The notes under the pieces were generated by a model. The model saw nothing but the letters and a program-made list of their open reading frames with translations. It had not been told where the DNA came from and did no database searches. From the NCBI RefSeq assembly GCF_029873635.1, contig NC_080419.1, positions 78,538,931-78,602,930 of the forward strand: a stretch of 64,000 bases of DNA, in the 5' to 3' direction. The stretch comes from Malania oleifera (Eukaryota > Streptophyta > Magnoliopsida > Santalales > Ximeniaceae). This document shows, piece by piece, positions 27,469-39,309 of this stretch (position 1 is the stretch's first letter; each line of letters starts with the position of its first letter). A program made the translations under genes and the position numbers.

Positions 27469-28085
27469 ATTGTTTTGAGCTTCTTGAGATGCTTAAAGCC
27501 CATAAAAAAGGTATAAAGCGAGCAACTGTCAACATGTTTGGATACATTGCAAAAGCCATTGGACCACAAGATGTCCTGGCAACAGTATTGAACAATCTCA
27601 AAGTGTAGGAGCATTAGAACCGCGTGTGTACTACTGTGGCAATTGCAGTAGTTGCAGAAACATGTTCTCCTTTTACAGTACTACCAGCATTAATGAATGA
27701 GTATCGTGTTCCAGAACTCAACGTGCAGAATGGTGTTTTAAAATCACTCTCTTTTCTTTTTTAGTACATTGGTGAAATGGGTAAAGATTATATTTATGCA
27801 GTCACTCCACTACTTGAGGATGCTCTCATGGACCGAGATTTGGTACATAGGCAAACTGCTTCCCAGCTGTTAAGCACATGGCTTTGGGAGTGGCTTGTTT
27901 AGGTTGTGAGGATGCTTTAGTACACTTGCTGAATTATGTATGGCCAAACATATTTGAGACTTCTCTGCATGTTATTAGTGTTGTCATGGAAGCCATAGAA
28001 GGGATGAGGGTTTCCTTGGGTGCAGCTGCAGTCCTAAACTATTGTCTGCAGGGGCTTTTTTGCCATGACGCTACACTACCTTAGC
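27469..28085 (+). pseudogene. SF3B1: Fragment of splicing factor SF3B1 (SF3b155) HEAT-repeat domain, captured in the CACTA element
   Basis: SF3B1 is the large HEAT-repeat subunit of SF3b in the U2 snRNP and helps choose the branch point. Plus-strand frames match its C-terminal HEAT repeats almost word for word: [73 protein letters not shown], then after a frameshift near 27866 [19 protein letters not shown] and [10 protein letters not shown]. Identification is from knowledge of this very conserved family. Three in-frame TAG stops (27606, 27615 and about 27763) and the frameshift make it non-functional. It covers about 200 of some 1,270 residues with no intron. It is in opposite orientation to the two transposase genes, inside the CACTA ends. 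Most likely a captured fragment, or part of another element nested in the CACTA. Confidence 0.88.
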
Positions 28086-28336
28086 TACTTCCAAATGAAC
28101 AGAACAGTATTCAAAGCTTAACTGAACTTTTACAAATTACCTTGACACATTTAACACGCTTGAACATGATTTTTTTTTGTTAGCTAAACTTAGCGTTAAT
28201 GAGGCAAGACCAATATCATCCAAATTCATCCCATTTGTTAAATAGACTTTATAGTCACGCTCGGAACTACTCATATATGTACATTAAAATCACTTTTATC
28301 AAGTTGTCTTTTCCTTCTTCTTTTTTTTTTGGGCAG

Positions 28337-28534
28337 GCAAGGCAACAAAACCACCAAACAGAACAAAGGGCTGAAAGAAACAAGGAACTCACTCAAATGG
28401 CCCAAAGATCAGGCATCTGAGTATAACAACTGACACCCAGGGACGGAAACCTTAAGGGGCTGGAAGAAGATCACATTGCTTATGCTCGTGGAAGCATCCC
28501 AGAGTTGGCCCATTGGACTCCCCAGGGAAAAAAG
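28337..28534 (+). pseudogene. Unidentified exon-like fragment in CACTA cargo
   Basis: A T-rich tract ending GGGCAG (3' splice site style) precedes 28337, and AAAG|GTAACT (5' splice site style) follows 28534; the block is 198 bp, a multiple of three. No single frame is open across it, but the second half reads LEEDHIAYARGSIPELAHW in one frame, ordinary protein-like sequence. I do not recognise the protein. It follows the SF3B1 fragment by about 250 bp and may be cargo from another gene. Frames in the first half contain stops, so it is decayed. Confidence 0.35.
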
Positions 28535-28820
28535 GTAACTATGCTTTGATTTTGTTTAAATTCATCCCATTTGTTAAATGAACTATACAATCATCTCTGG
28601 AACACTCGTTAATGTAACTTTAAAAAAAAAAATTTAATGCACTCTATTCAAGCTGAGTCCTTCAAAATCACGCATGAAATCAATCATTTGCTTTTTACCT
28701 AACCAAGGTAGTGAGCTATTCACCATGGTTGAGTTCATAATGACATTTTAATTTCAGTATATGCTTATGTGTATTCCCATGATTTTACAGTCCACCAAAA
28801 TTTTTCTCATGTAATTGACT

Positions 28821-28953
28821 CATCCTCGTTTGATCCAAATTTTCAAAACCCAAATAATGGGTGTCACCACTTAGCCAAAATTCCCAACATCCTCATTGGA
28901 TCCAAATTTTCAAAACCCAAATAATGGGTGTCACCACTTAGCCAAAATTCCTA
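28821..28953. repeat. 67-bp tandem duplication
   Basis: Copies at 28821 and 28888 both start CATCCTC and contain CCCAAATAATGGGTGTCACC. They differ at only about three or four positions, so the duplication is recent. Confidence 0.9.
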
Positions 28954-29725
28954 GTCTAATGACAACATTGAAGCTGCAAAATCAAAAAGCTAATGAAAAT
29001 ATAAATGTTCAAATTAAGAAAATAAAGACAACTTTGAGAGAATCAACCCCTTAAATAGCACTCTTGAACAATTAAAGATAACAAGAAAAGAAAAAACTCC
29101 CTAATGTATTCTGATACCTTTCTTCTTGGTCATAACAGAACCACCTGGTTTTTTCTAACAATGTGTAATAAACAAATGCACAACACAACCTAGAAGAGGA
29201 GATGTGTGAGTAAACGAAAACAACATTTATACTTAATTTAAAATCACAAAAATATAACCATAAAGTTTCAATAAGTGAACTCGCATTCAAGAATCAACAA
29301 AATAAAGAAAACTAGTCTCATTCCATCTCTGAGTTTCGAAAATTAACCTATAAACCACAATCTACGAAAGGATATTCAAATATGTCCAACCATGAAAACT
29401 AAAAACTGTCACATATATTCAACAGATCATCATCTTTCCACTAAAGAATCGATAATAACTCATCAAAATATGGCTTGAGACTATTACATTTGGTAACAAA
29501 ACTACCCTAGAGATGCTATCATATGTGGATCATGCACAAAAGTTGAAGTCACTCTAATTAGGTCATTGATTAGACAGGCAGACCATAACATTATACCAAT
29601 AATTATTAAATATCTATTAATGTATTTTGAAAGTAAAAAAAAAAAGGATAAAGTATTTATTCTAATTGAAATCCTCTTGCATTTTCTATTTGAAATACTT
29701 GTCACTAGCTTTCACATACCTTCTA

Positions 29726-31400
29726 ATGGGAGGAGTCACCCGCATCATCTAGACGGGATTGGCGCATCATTTGTTCCATCTACACTTTCCAATTCTTGAT
29801 GGCTTGCATCTCTGCTTCCTAGTTTGAGATCTTTTCTTTCAATTGTTGGTTCTCTGCTTCCATCATTTGCACCCAGATAACCATTGCCTCCTCTCGAGCA
29901 TCAGTGGCTCAATGCTCTCGGTCAATATCAGCACGAGACGCCGCACTAAAATAAGATGATGATGTTGGGGCAACGTATCCACTCCCAAGACCATTCAACC
30001 AGCCATCTTATCGTTGCCCAAGCACTTGAGTGCAGATCGCGTCATCCGTCATCGGCTGACTGCCTTCTCCAACAGGTGCATCACGTAGCTCAAGCATCCT
30101 TGCCTATTTTCAGTCATTAAAATGATGAAAATGAAGAAATAAGAATACAACTGACGTTTTGAATAAGATAATGAACTAAATAATCTGCTTGACTTGCATG
30201 TTTCATCTGTGCACCCTGGAACCACTCCCCCGATGTCCTTTGATGTGTTCTCTGATACAGATCCGGCCTCGACTCTAGGTCGCCAGTGACAGGATCATGC
30301 TACATTATCATATAAAAGTTCATTAACATGAATTCATCGGTGTCAATATAAATGACACTTTTCAGGTAATGGTTAGATAGTTTCATAGCAATTACCTTTC
30401 GATGATTGACGAACAATTTCGAGCCACCACAATGCGTCGTATCTAGTTTGCTGCGATTCGTAGCATTTTTCTCACAGATAGCCTACAAAATAGATGTAAT
30501 CACTCTTTATTATTCACACAAATATGAAAAAGTAGTTATTGTAATTAATAGAAACACATCACCTGATAGTTAGGGTCATGAAAATGGCGACACACCACCT
30601 ACCAATCCTTTAGGGAGATCTTATCGTATGGGTGCGCTTCTGCCTCATCTCCCATCTCCCTAAAATGGTTGCGCATTTTGCTGCGATTTGTCTTAAACCA
30701 AGAGCACAATTGCGTGTTCATTGTCTTTTTCACATGGTCTGCGGTAAAAATGTCTATATCAAACTCTTCCTGCATATGAAATATATATTGAATGTTAAAG
30801 AATCTTCAGGGTAATATATTAAAAGTGAAAGAAATGTATTAGGGTTACTTACCAAGATGCGCTCATATAGAACCAAGCGCTGAGCCTCTGTCACCTTTGG
30901 CCAAGTGAAGCAAGTGACTGGAGCATATTGGCGACATAAAATGCCAAGCTGCCGTGACCAGGTTGTGCACCAATCATCAAGCGGGGCCGTAAAGCCTGGA
31001 GGAATGTCGATACGGATCCGCCGCTCAGTCCTCTCCAAGTGCTTCTTTAGCGCAACGCTCTTCGCTACATCGCGGCCTGCACTCGTATGCGTCATAGAGA
31101 TCGATGCTGAAAGAAAAGTTAAAGAACAATGAAATAATCATACACATGAAATGACAGTAAATATATTATTCTAAATCAAATACTCGTAACCTTACCAACG
31201 CTGCTAATTATGGACAGCAACTCACCCTGGGCTTGATCCCCAATTGATGAATCGATGTCGGGCTGGGGTCTCGAGGGCTCAGATGGTGCCGCATCAACCC
31301 CAATGTGCTTAGTCGCTCTCGAGGATGACCCATCATCCTCGCGGGATGATGTCGTCGATAGCCTATACTGAAGTAAGGGACGGTGACCTCCTGGTGCCAT
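29726..31400 (-). pseudogene. TNPA/PTTA-like second CACTA gene (En/Spm plant transposase family), multi-exon, with stops
   Basis: In En/Spm the second gene encodes a DNA-binding protein that binds the subterminal repeats and assists the TNP2-type transposase. I start at ATG 31400 (MAPGGHRPL); codons further upstream in the frame are non-ATG. Exons can be followed by good splice sites: donor G|GTAAGGTTA at about 31195, acceptor TTTCTTTCAG near 31107, donor G|GTAAGTAAC near 30853, acceptor TATGCAG near 30773, and further donors near 30562 and 30400. Core residues include IPPGFTAPLDDW, WPKVTEAQRLVLYE, FREMGDEAEAHPYDK, GGSKLFVNHRK and RTSGEWFQGAQMKHA, typical of the Transposase_24 (PTTA/En/Spm) family. 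Exonic stops (KDW* near 30602, GQR* near 30013, EH* near 29910) break it. It lies directly downstream of the TNP2-like gene in the same direction. Confidence 0.78.
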
Positions 31401-31521
31401 GTCTGCAAAACAGTTCACAAGTAAATATAAGAAGATTGGATATTAGATGGATGCATAGTAAATATATTTTCACTTATTTTCACATGTCAAATACACAGTG
31501 ACAACATAACACGCTTACCCC

Positions 31522-34500
31522 CTATACGTCCTCAATATCAGTATCATCCTCACTTTCTAGAGTGTCTTCCTCTTCACTGCAGTACTCAACCATAGTTTCA
31601 TCTTCCCCATCAATTTCATCACTGTCGATGAAGTCAACGTGTACAGAGGGTTCAATTCTAATGTCAGCAGTTCCTACGTGTTCTGCTGTGGCACCAACCC
31701 TATTTAATGGTATAGGATCGGCTCTTTCCTCGGCAACATTGATAGCAGATTGCATTGCTACATGATCAGATGGTTGATCTTCTTAGAAAGCATCATCGCT
31801 GACACTCTTCTCCCCATCTGCGACTTCTGTAATATCATGCAAACTTCGAGGAGGAATTTTTTGGGCCACATGCCATTCACCCTTTAATTTTGTGTCCTTA
31901 AGGTATAACACTTGTTCTGCCTGCGTCGCAAGCACAAAAGGGTCGTTTTGATACCATGTTTTACAGAAATTGACACTAGTAAAGTAGGCATCCATATTTA
32001 TCCCACTCTATTTATTGCTAATGTCCCACCAGGTACACTTGAAGATGTGGACAAGTCTATTAGCTCCATAGTGAAGCTCTATAATGTCATCCGACACACC
32101 AAAATAGTCAATTTCCTCAACTCCTTCTGTGCTTAGCACCGTAACTCCATAATTTTGGGTTCTTCTATGCAATTTGAGGGACTTTGTATGAAAGCCTAAG
32201 CCATTGACAATGCAACCGCTGTAGCGGTTAACTCATTGATCGGGGCCACATGCCAATGCGTACAAATCTTTACTTGTTGTTGGTTCTTTATTATAATACA
32301 TGACTTTCATCTATTAATTACAAAGGACTTTAGATATGTAAATCGTCAATATTAATAATGTACATTGTAGCGAACTCAGGCAGTAGTTGTTACTTACATG
32401 GCACCCAAACCAATTGACAAATTCCTTCTTATGTCTTTCGTCAACATTTCTTTCATTTTGAGCCAAAAGTTCAGCCTTATGTTCGCTATATGCAACAATA
32501 ATACATGTTACTGTCAACTAAGTATATATGCATATGTAAATACAATGCAAAGTAAGGAGTTTTGAAGCACGTACTCAATATATGGAATAATTTCATCATA
32601 ATTATTGAGGACGTAAAAATGTGCCTTTCGTAGGTCATCCACATCAATGAAATCGTAAACCCGTGCATCAAACGGACAAACATTTCCTCAAAATATAGAG
32701 CTCCTCGGTTCTTCATCTTCGGCATTAATAGCATGAACGTCTGCATTTCGCTCCTCATAAGTAAACCTTGTTTCAATATCATATAGATACATTGAGCAAA
32801 ATGCAAGACATTCACTATCAATGTATGCCTCAATGATTAAACCTTCCGGTCGTGCCTTATTGCTTACATACCCCTTCAAAGTGGATAAAAACCTATGCAT
32901 TTTACACAGCATTAGTGACTTGTACACACAAAAAAAAAAAAAAAAACAAGGAAATCATGAGAACATTGTAGGACTTTATAATTTACCTCTTAATAGGATA
33001 CATCCAACGATATTGGACCGGTCCTCCAATTATGGCCTCCATAGGTAAATGGACGGCTAGGTGGACCATCACATCGAAGAATGCTAGCGGAAATATTTTC
33101 TCCAGCTTGCATAGTATGATCACAATGTCCTCCGCTAACCATTCAAGTATGTTTACGCTCAATTTCTTGGAGCACAACTATCGAAAGAAGATCCCCAATT
33201 CAATCAGCATTGAGCGAACATCTTCGGTCAAGTTTCCACAAAGGAAAACAGGCAGAACTCTTTGCAAAAGGATGTGACAGTCATGACTTTTCATTCCTAA
33301 CATCTTCCCTTCCCTCGTGCTTATGCATTGAGATATGTTCGATGCATATCCATCAGTGAACTTCACTGATTTCAACCATTCGAAGAAATTATTCTTCTCA
33401 TCTTTCGAAAATGTGTAACAGGCTGATGGCATGAGAAGTTTGTCTCCATCACGAATCAGGTGCAACATAGGACGTATTCCCATATCTTCCATATCCCGAC
33501 GAGCATTTGCGTTGTCCTTTGTCTTCCCATTTGTATCCAACAATGTACAAATGACATTCTCAAAAATGTTCTTCTTGATGTGCATGACATCCAGGTTGTG
33601 AGAAAATGCTTCTCTTTGTCCAATTTAACTCCCACTCAGCACGTTTCCTTTTTCTACTGCTAGGTGATTTCCCAAATTTTATATCTCTGATCAACCTGAG
33701 CTAGTTTAATATCTCTTCCCCACTTAGTCGGTTTGGTTGCAACCTTCGTTCAGGTTTCCATTAAAGCTTCTGACACCATGAGTCCTCCAAGGATGTCCAG
33801 GTCGTAAAAAACGACGATGACACATAAAACATAACTTGCGTCCATGCTTTAAGGATAAGGACCCAGCATCCTTATTACACACTGGGCAAGCTAAGTAACC
33901 TTTTGTGCTCCAACCTGACAGATTGTTATAGGTGGGGAAATCATTAATTGTCCACAAAAGTACAGCATGCATCCGAAATGTTGTCCCGGTTTCCACATCA
34001 AATGTCTCCACTCCTTTTTCCCATAGTTCTTTCAACCCATCAATTAATGGCCTCAAGTAAACATCGATATCATTACCAGGTGCCCTCCGTTCAGGAATAA
34101 GCAGAGACATATAAATGAAGGGTTCTTTAATACATCGCCATGGCAGCATATTGTATGGCATCATCATAACTGGCCACATGCTATACGGGTTGTTCATGTT
34201 ACCGAAAGGATTGAACCCATCTGAAGCAAGGCCAAGTCTGATGTTGCAAGGATCACTAGCAAACCACGGATGCATTTTATCAAACTTAGCCCAAGTTTCA
34301 GAGTCCGTTGGATGGCTAAGGGTGTTTCCATCTTGAAGACATCTCTCTTTATGCCATCTCATATCTGTAGCAGTCTTTTTGTACATATACAATCGTTGCA
34401 GCCGCGGGATTAATGGAAAATATCGCAAAACTTTTTTGGGGAATCTTTTTACCCTTCTTCTGATTAGTTGTATACCTCGATTCACCACATTCTGGACACT

Positions 34501-35251
34501 CATTCGCATTTTCATGTTCACCATAAAAGAGTGCACAATCACACCTACACGCATGTATTGTAGTGTAACCGAGACCCAATTCATGCACGTATGTCTTCGT
34601 ATCATAAAAAGACTTGGGAAGTGTTTCACCATCAGGCAGTGCTGCCTTAATGAGGCTTAAATGCATGTTGAATGCACTCTGAGATAACCCATGCATTGTC
34701 TTTGCATGAAGCAACTTTATTAGGAACTCTAATTTTGATAACTTTGTACAGCTTGGATATAGGGGCACCCCTGCATCCCTCATGAGATTAGCAAATGGTT
34801 TACCGAGTCGATTCAACGTACTAGAATCGCAAGGTATGGTACCTACTGAAGTAGATTCATCACCAGTACGTGACACACTGACGTCTTCTTTGTCCACTGC
34901 AATCCCCCTTTGTAAGTCACCTAACATTTCGATTAAACCTTCCGAACGTGCATCACCACCTACTATATTTGTCCCCTCATATTCATCGCCATCTTCATCG
35001 CTCTGAACTGCGTAATCCTCACCGTGAAACACCCATCTTGTGTACCTTTTCTCCATTCCAAAGTCTAATAAATGTGAATGGACCTGATCAATGTGTTTGA
35101 ATATTATGTTTTGGCATTTCTTGCAAGGACACCTTATTCTACTAGCACCGTCAGCACAAGAACGCGCGAACTCTATGAAATCATGTACCCCTTTCACGTA
35201 TTTTGGCAAAAACCTACCCCGAGCGTTCATCCAACTCTTATCTATGTTCAT
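31522..35251 (-). pseudogene. TNP2-like CACTA transposase, multi-exon, with frameshifts
   Basis: The catalytic transposase of CACTA elements (DDE type) cuts the element ends. Start ATG 35251 (MNIDKSWMNARG). Domains in order: N-terminal transposase-associated domain with a CPCKKC motif (about 35251-35000); the Transposase_21 core (about 34430-33730) with LGLASDGFNPFGN, WPVMMMPYN, IDVYLRPLIDGLKELW and CPVCNKD; DUF4218-type region with LDVMHIKKNIFENV (about 33585) and VHLAVHLPMEA; exons with good splice sites near 32984, 32897, 32573, 32485 and 32390; DUF4216-type end with VGVSDDIIELHYG-like and EQVLYLKDTKLKGEWHV (about 31900); acidic tail to 31522. Lesions: a one-base frameshift in a homopolymer at about 34433-34440, at least one further frameshift plus a small deletion between 33730 and 33590, and stops near 32250 and 31787. 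Probably not active without help from another copy. Confidence 0.85.
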
Positions 35252-36559
35252 TAATTCCCTATAACATGTTCAAGTAAATGGTGTTGATTACATTTTCAGA
35301 ATGTTTATGACGCATGCATTGTGAATCCTATAATCAACCACCTTCCGTTTAAAGGGTACAGATCCTATCCCATTCAGGAATGTTGCAATTACATTACAAT
35401 CAATCGCTCAAATTCTTTCATCGTAGTCATTATAAATTTCAGCAGCATCTCCCCATGGCTCTCCAAGTACACAAGATGGGGGAAGTACACATCACCTGCT
35501 AGTTTTCCATCACTAACAAGTTGTAAACACAAGTAGAGACGCGATCGAAATATATAATGACAATGACAAAAGCGTGAATGATGACAAGAATGTAAATATA
35601 ACTTCCTAAACTGTCCACATTGGACAATTCAATAATGGTTCAAATACAAACATGACTAATTGTAAATGAAAAAAATAATTGACATGTTCAATTGATTATT
35701 AGTCTACATAATATGACTAATAATCAATTGAATTTTAACAATTGATTTGTCCCACATGTACAATGAGGCATGAATGTATAATAACCATTATTGAACGGAT
35801 CTAAGCTTCGATGCACACATGAAATGACAATAATTAATTTTGCATATCGTGATAAGTAGATGAAGCATAAACCTTATAGCATTAAGGTGTAAACCTTTTG
35901 AGAATTTCAATTTTTAGATAAAAATACATAAATAAATTACATGTACTTGATGAATCAAAGCCTCTTCTCTCTCAAAGGCTTGAAGACTTTCTTTCTTTAA
36001 TCTGTGTCTCTCCCTCCTCCTTCCCTCCCTCTTTGGTTTTTCCTTTTTAGATAGGACTCTCCCTTGATGTATGGATCTCTTTCAAATTTTATTTTTTATT
36101 TTTTCCCAATCAATGGTTAAAAACAAGTTGGTGAGTTACTTCAACTAAGTTGATAGTCACTTTTAACTTTGATTCTTCCTATTTTTAGGCTTGCAATATG
36201 AATCATACTCTTTTTTCTTTGTACCACAATCATTTACCATCATTGCATGTGACCAAACACATAGCTCCGAAATTTCCTAGTTTCATGTTGCGTAGGTGCT
36301 AAAGCCAAAAGTCTTCACTTATACACCTCTCCTCTCCCCTGTCTATTCCCGAGTTTGGACTCAAGACTGCTTCAACATCTTTATCTTAGCCTCCGCCCTA
36401 TACATCAAAACATTTACTGACTAATTTGCAGTTTTTACAAGCTATGGTACACACACATAGCCACTCTATACTTCTAGAAACATGGCTGGCTCATACTGCA
36501 AAAAGCCACCTCTTCAATAATTCCCAAGTTTGAAACTTAAACAAATCAAGCAACATTGA
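35252..36559. other. CACTA interior upstream of the transposase, no gene recognised
   Basis: This should contain the promoter and leader of the leftward TNP2-like gene. A CT-rich stretch (about 35960-36050) is the only notable composition feature. No coding region is supported. Confidence 0.4.
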
Positions 36560-37460
36560 CATATTAGGGAGCTATTCAATTTGTAAATAAAACCATTGAA
36601 ATGAGAGAACAAGCGATGAGCACAACATCACTCCAAAAAATTTTAGGGACATTCATTTGATACAATAGGATTCAAGTGACTTCAAGAATATGTTTGTTTT
36701 TCTACTTTGCAACTCCATTTTTTTGTGAAGTTTGGGCACAACATAATTGATGGATCAAGCTGAAGTTAGTCATATAAGCAGTGAGTATGAAGCACTCCTT
36801 AGCTTTATCACTATGAAGTAACTACACTAGCATATCAAACTGAGTACTTATTTGAGAAAACAAAAGATATTGAACAATTCAAAATTATCTTTCATTAAAT
36901 ACAACTGAGTCATTCTAGAGTAGTCATCGACAAATGTAACAAAGTACTGAAACCCCAACTTTGATGTGACACTACTAGGACCCCAAACATCGAAATGAAC
37001 AAACATAAAAGGGCTAACAACTCGTTTACAGACTTAAGAAACAAGGGGAAGATGGTGATGCTTTCCAAATTGGAAAGACTCACATTCAAGGCTAGATATG
37101 GAATGCACAATAGGAACTAGTTGTTCTAACATGCCCAATAATGTATAACCATGACAACAAGCAATAGGAGGAAGCAGCTCAGAGTAGTAAAGTCCACTAG
37201 CCTCATGTCCTATGCCAATCATCTTCCTCATCTTCAAATATTGAATAACAATGAAATCAAGAAATTTTACAGAACAATTTAGAGACTTTTTAATTTTACT
37301 AACAAACATAAGATTGAAGGAGGATTTAGGAATGTACAAGAAAGAAGAAAGAGAGATGTAGGGAGTAGGATTTGTTGTTCCTATCCCAACTGCAGTACCC
37401 ATTAGCAAGGTAACTTGAGGTATAACTTGAGGTAACTTAGTTAAAGGGTCCTATTGTATC
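36560..37460 (-). pseudogene. Decayed Copia pre-integrase/integrase fragment nested in the CACTA element
   Basis: Minus-strand frames give copia landmarks: SFNLMFVSKI, then LLGMLEQLVPIVHS and FQFGKHHHLP of the GAG-pre-integrase region, FVHFDVWGPSSV and YFVTFVDDYSRMT (first catalytic Asp region) and HQLCCAQTSQKNGVAK with the decayed PQQNGVAERKN motif (about 36700-36760). Frameshifts and stops are frequent. I found no LTRs or TSDs around it, so only a piece remains. It lies between the transposase gene and the right end of the CACTA element, in the same orientation as Copia-A. Its sequence differs from the Copia-A and Copia-B integrases, so it is a separate family. Confidence 0.8.
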
Positions 37461-37671
37461 AACGAATCAAAGTGTCATCCAAGCATGGAAATAATGTTTC
37501 TGAAAGAAGTTGAGTATAAAATATTGCTTGATCATTTTGCTTCGTTGTTAGCTCTGATAGGATTAATTTTGGCATTTTTTGGGCTATACACCCAGAAGGC
37601 CAGCCTTTGTAACTCAAAAGAAAACAAAAAAATCCATGAGTAATAAAACAATCCATGTAATTTGAACTAAG

Positions 37672-37800
37672 GTAGTGTTTGGAAGTATGGATTTAGAATT
37701 GGGAAACACACATTATAAAATTTTATTAAGTTTCTTCCATATCCAAACAAATCCAAATCCAAATCCAAACTCTACACTTTATGCTCGTAAACACGGTTAA
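37672..37800. mobile_element. Possible small hAT-type MITE
   Basis: TAGTGTTTGGAAGTATGGAT on the left pairs roughly with the complement of CATATCCAAACAAATCCAAA and CAAATCCAAACT on the right, around a short AT-rich core. Borders and TSD are not resolved. Confidence 0.35.
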
Positions 37801-38587
37801 ATTTTTTAGTATAGACTCAAATCATTCAACTATCCTGAAAAAGGAGAAAAAAGCATGGGGTTTGAGGAGAATACACTTTCAGCAGTTTATAACTTGATAC
37901 ACTTTTTTTCTTTTAACAACGAAGAACCCCATCCTGGCCTAAAGACCAAATAGGTGAAGTCCAGGTGCTAGCTTCCTATTGATTCCTTCAATGAGGCAAA
38001 ATTATGTGCGCACACATAGCAAACAAAAAATAAAACAAAACAGAAAAGAACACAACAATTTTATATGATTCAGCTACGTGCCTATGTCCTTTGTCCCTAC
38101 AAAATCTCCACCATTCTGTAAAAAGAGAACTGTTCCTCCACTTAATTAAAACCTCCCCTCTTTAGGGTCATCATCGTCACCACAATATATGGTACAAAAC
38201 AGGGAAAATAAAAAATAAATTAATAAAGAAGGGCGATGGAAGAACAAATTAAAGCAGATAGAGGAGGAGGGATGGGGCGTTACAACTTAAAAAAAAAAAA
38301 ACACATTAGACACATTATACACATTTCTTATCGTGGAGCAGCGGGAGCCTGGAGGAGACGACGGGGATGATTGATGCATGTGGTTGTGGTCTGTGGAGCC
38401 TAGAGGAGACGACGACTCGAGCTGGGGATCATTCGCACTTCGCAGGCTCATAGCACTAGCAGATCCATCACATAGCAGCGCACTAGAGAAGAGGAGAGGA
38501 TTGAGATTTGAGAGAGGGAGAGCCGAGAGGTCAGAGATGAGAGAGGAAAGGGTAAGAGCAGCGGCGCGGGTTTGGAACTAAAGTCTG
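37801..38587. other. CACTA interior near the right end, no gene recognised
   Basis: Contains an A/G-rich stretch at 38470-38570 that may be leader or promoter DNA for the leftward transposase genes. No coding region is supported. Confidence 0.35.
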
Positions 38588-39309
38588 AAGTAGTAGTGAC
38601 GAATTCAAAACCGTCACTAAAGGTTCTACAAAACCATCACTAATATCATTAACCATTTCTTTTTTATTTTTTTAAATAAAAAACTAGTAGTGACGGTTTC
38701 AAATCGTCACTAATAATCCCTTATTAGTGACGGTTTGAAAATCGTCACTAATACCCTTAACTAATTTTTTAAATAATTTTTTAAATAAATATACTAGTAG
38801 TGATGGTTTCAAAATCGTCACTACTACCCACTTGTTAGTGACGGTACTCCCAAACCGTCACTAATACCCTTAGCCATTTCTATTTTAATATTATTTAAAT
38901 AAAAAACACTGGTAGTGACGGTTTCAATACCGTCACTAATACCCACTTAGTAGTGACGGTTCTTTCTAACCATCACTAATACCCTTAATCATTTTTTTTT
39001 TAATATTTTTTAAATAAAAACACTAGTAGCAACGGTTTCAAAATTGTCACTAATAGACTAGAATCGTCGCTAATATTTTCCCGCTAAATTTTTTGCACAG
39101 AAATTGTTTACTGCGCTTTTATAGTGACAAAAGTATTAGTGACGGTTTCAAAACTTAATAGTGTTGTATTAGTGACAGCTGATAAAATCGTCACTAATGC
39201 TTAAACTATTAGTAACAGTTCTTAAAAACCGTCACCAATACCAACTTTTAGTGACGAAATTGAATTCGTCACTAATACTTTCGTCACTAAAACCAATTTT
39301 TTTGTAGTG
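38588..39309. repeat. Right subterminal repeat array of the CACTA element
   Basis: More than 15 copies of GTGACGGTTT or AACCGTCAC, arranged as opposite pairs with AT-rich spacers of the TTTTTTAAATAAAAA type. It includes three or four tandem units of about 110 bp (starting near 38683, 38794, 38907 and 39017). Confidence 0.88.

Larger units (their letters stand above)
20264..39309 (-). mobile_element. CACTA (En/Spm) transposon, about 19 kb, with TSD AGT
   Basis: Left end CACTACAAAAAATAAGG at 20264; right end is the complement of CACTACAAAAAAATTGG, finishing at 39309. The 3-bp duplication AGT flanks it (20261-20263 and 39310-39312), as expected for CACTA. Both ends have subterminal arrays of TTAGTGACGGTTTT in both orientations. 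It carries a TNP2-like transposase (31522-35251) and a TNPA/PTTA-like gene (29726-31400), both read leftwards and both with lesions. The left 9 kb is cargo: an SF3B1 fragment, an exon-like block, unknown ORFs and other repeats. It sits in the RT gene of Copia-A, so it is younger than Copia-A. Confidence 0.95.

Noticed and set aside
31562-35006. Plus-strand ORFs over the transposase genes
   Set aside because: They are antisense shadows of the TNP2/TNPA-like exons, without motifs of their own.
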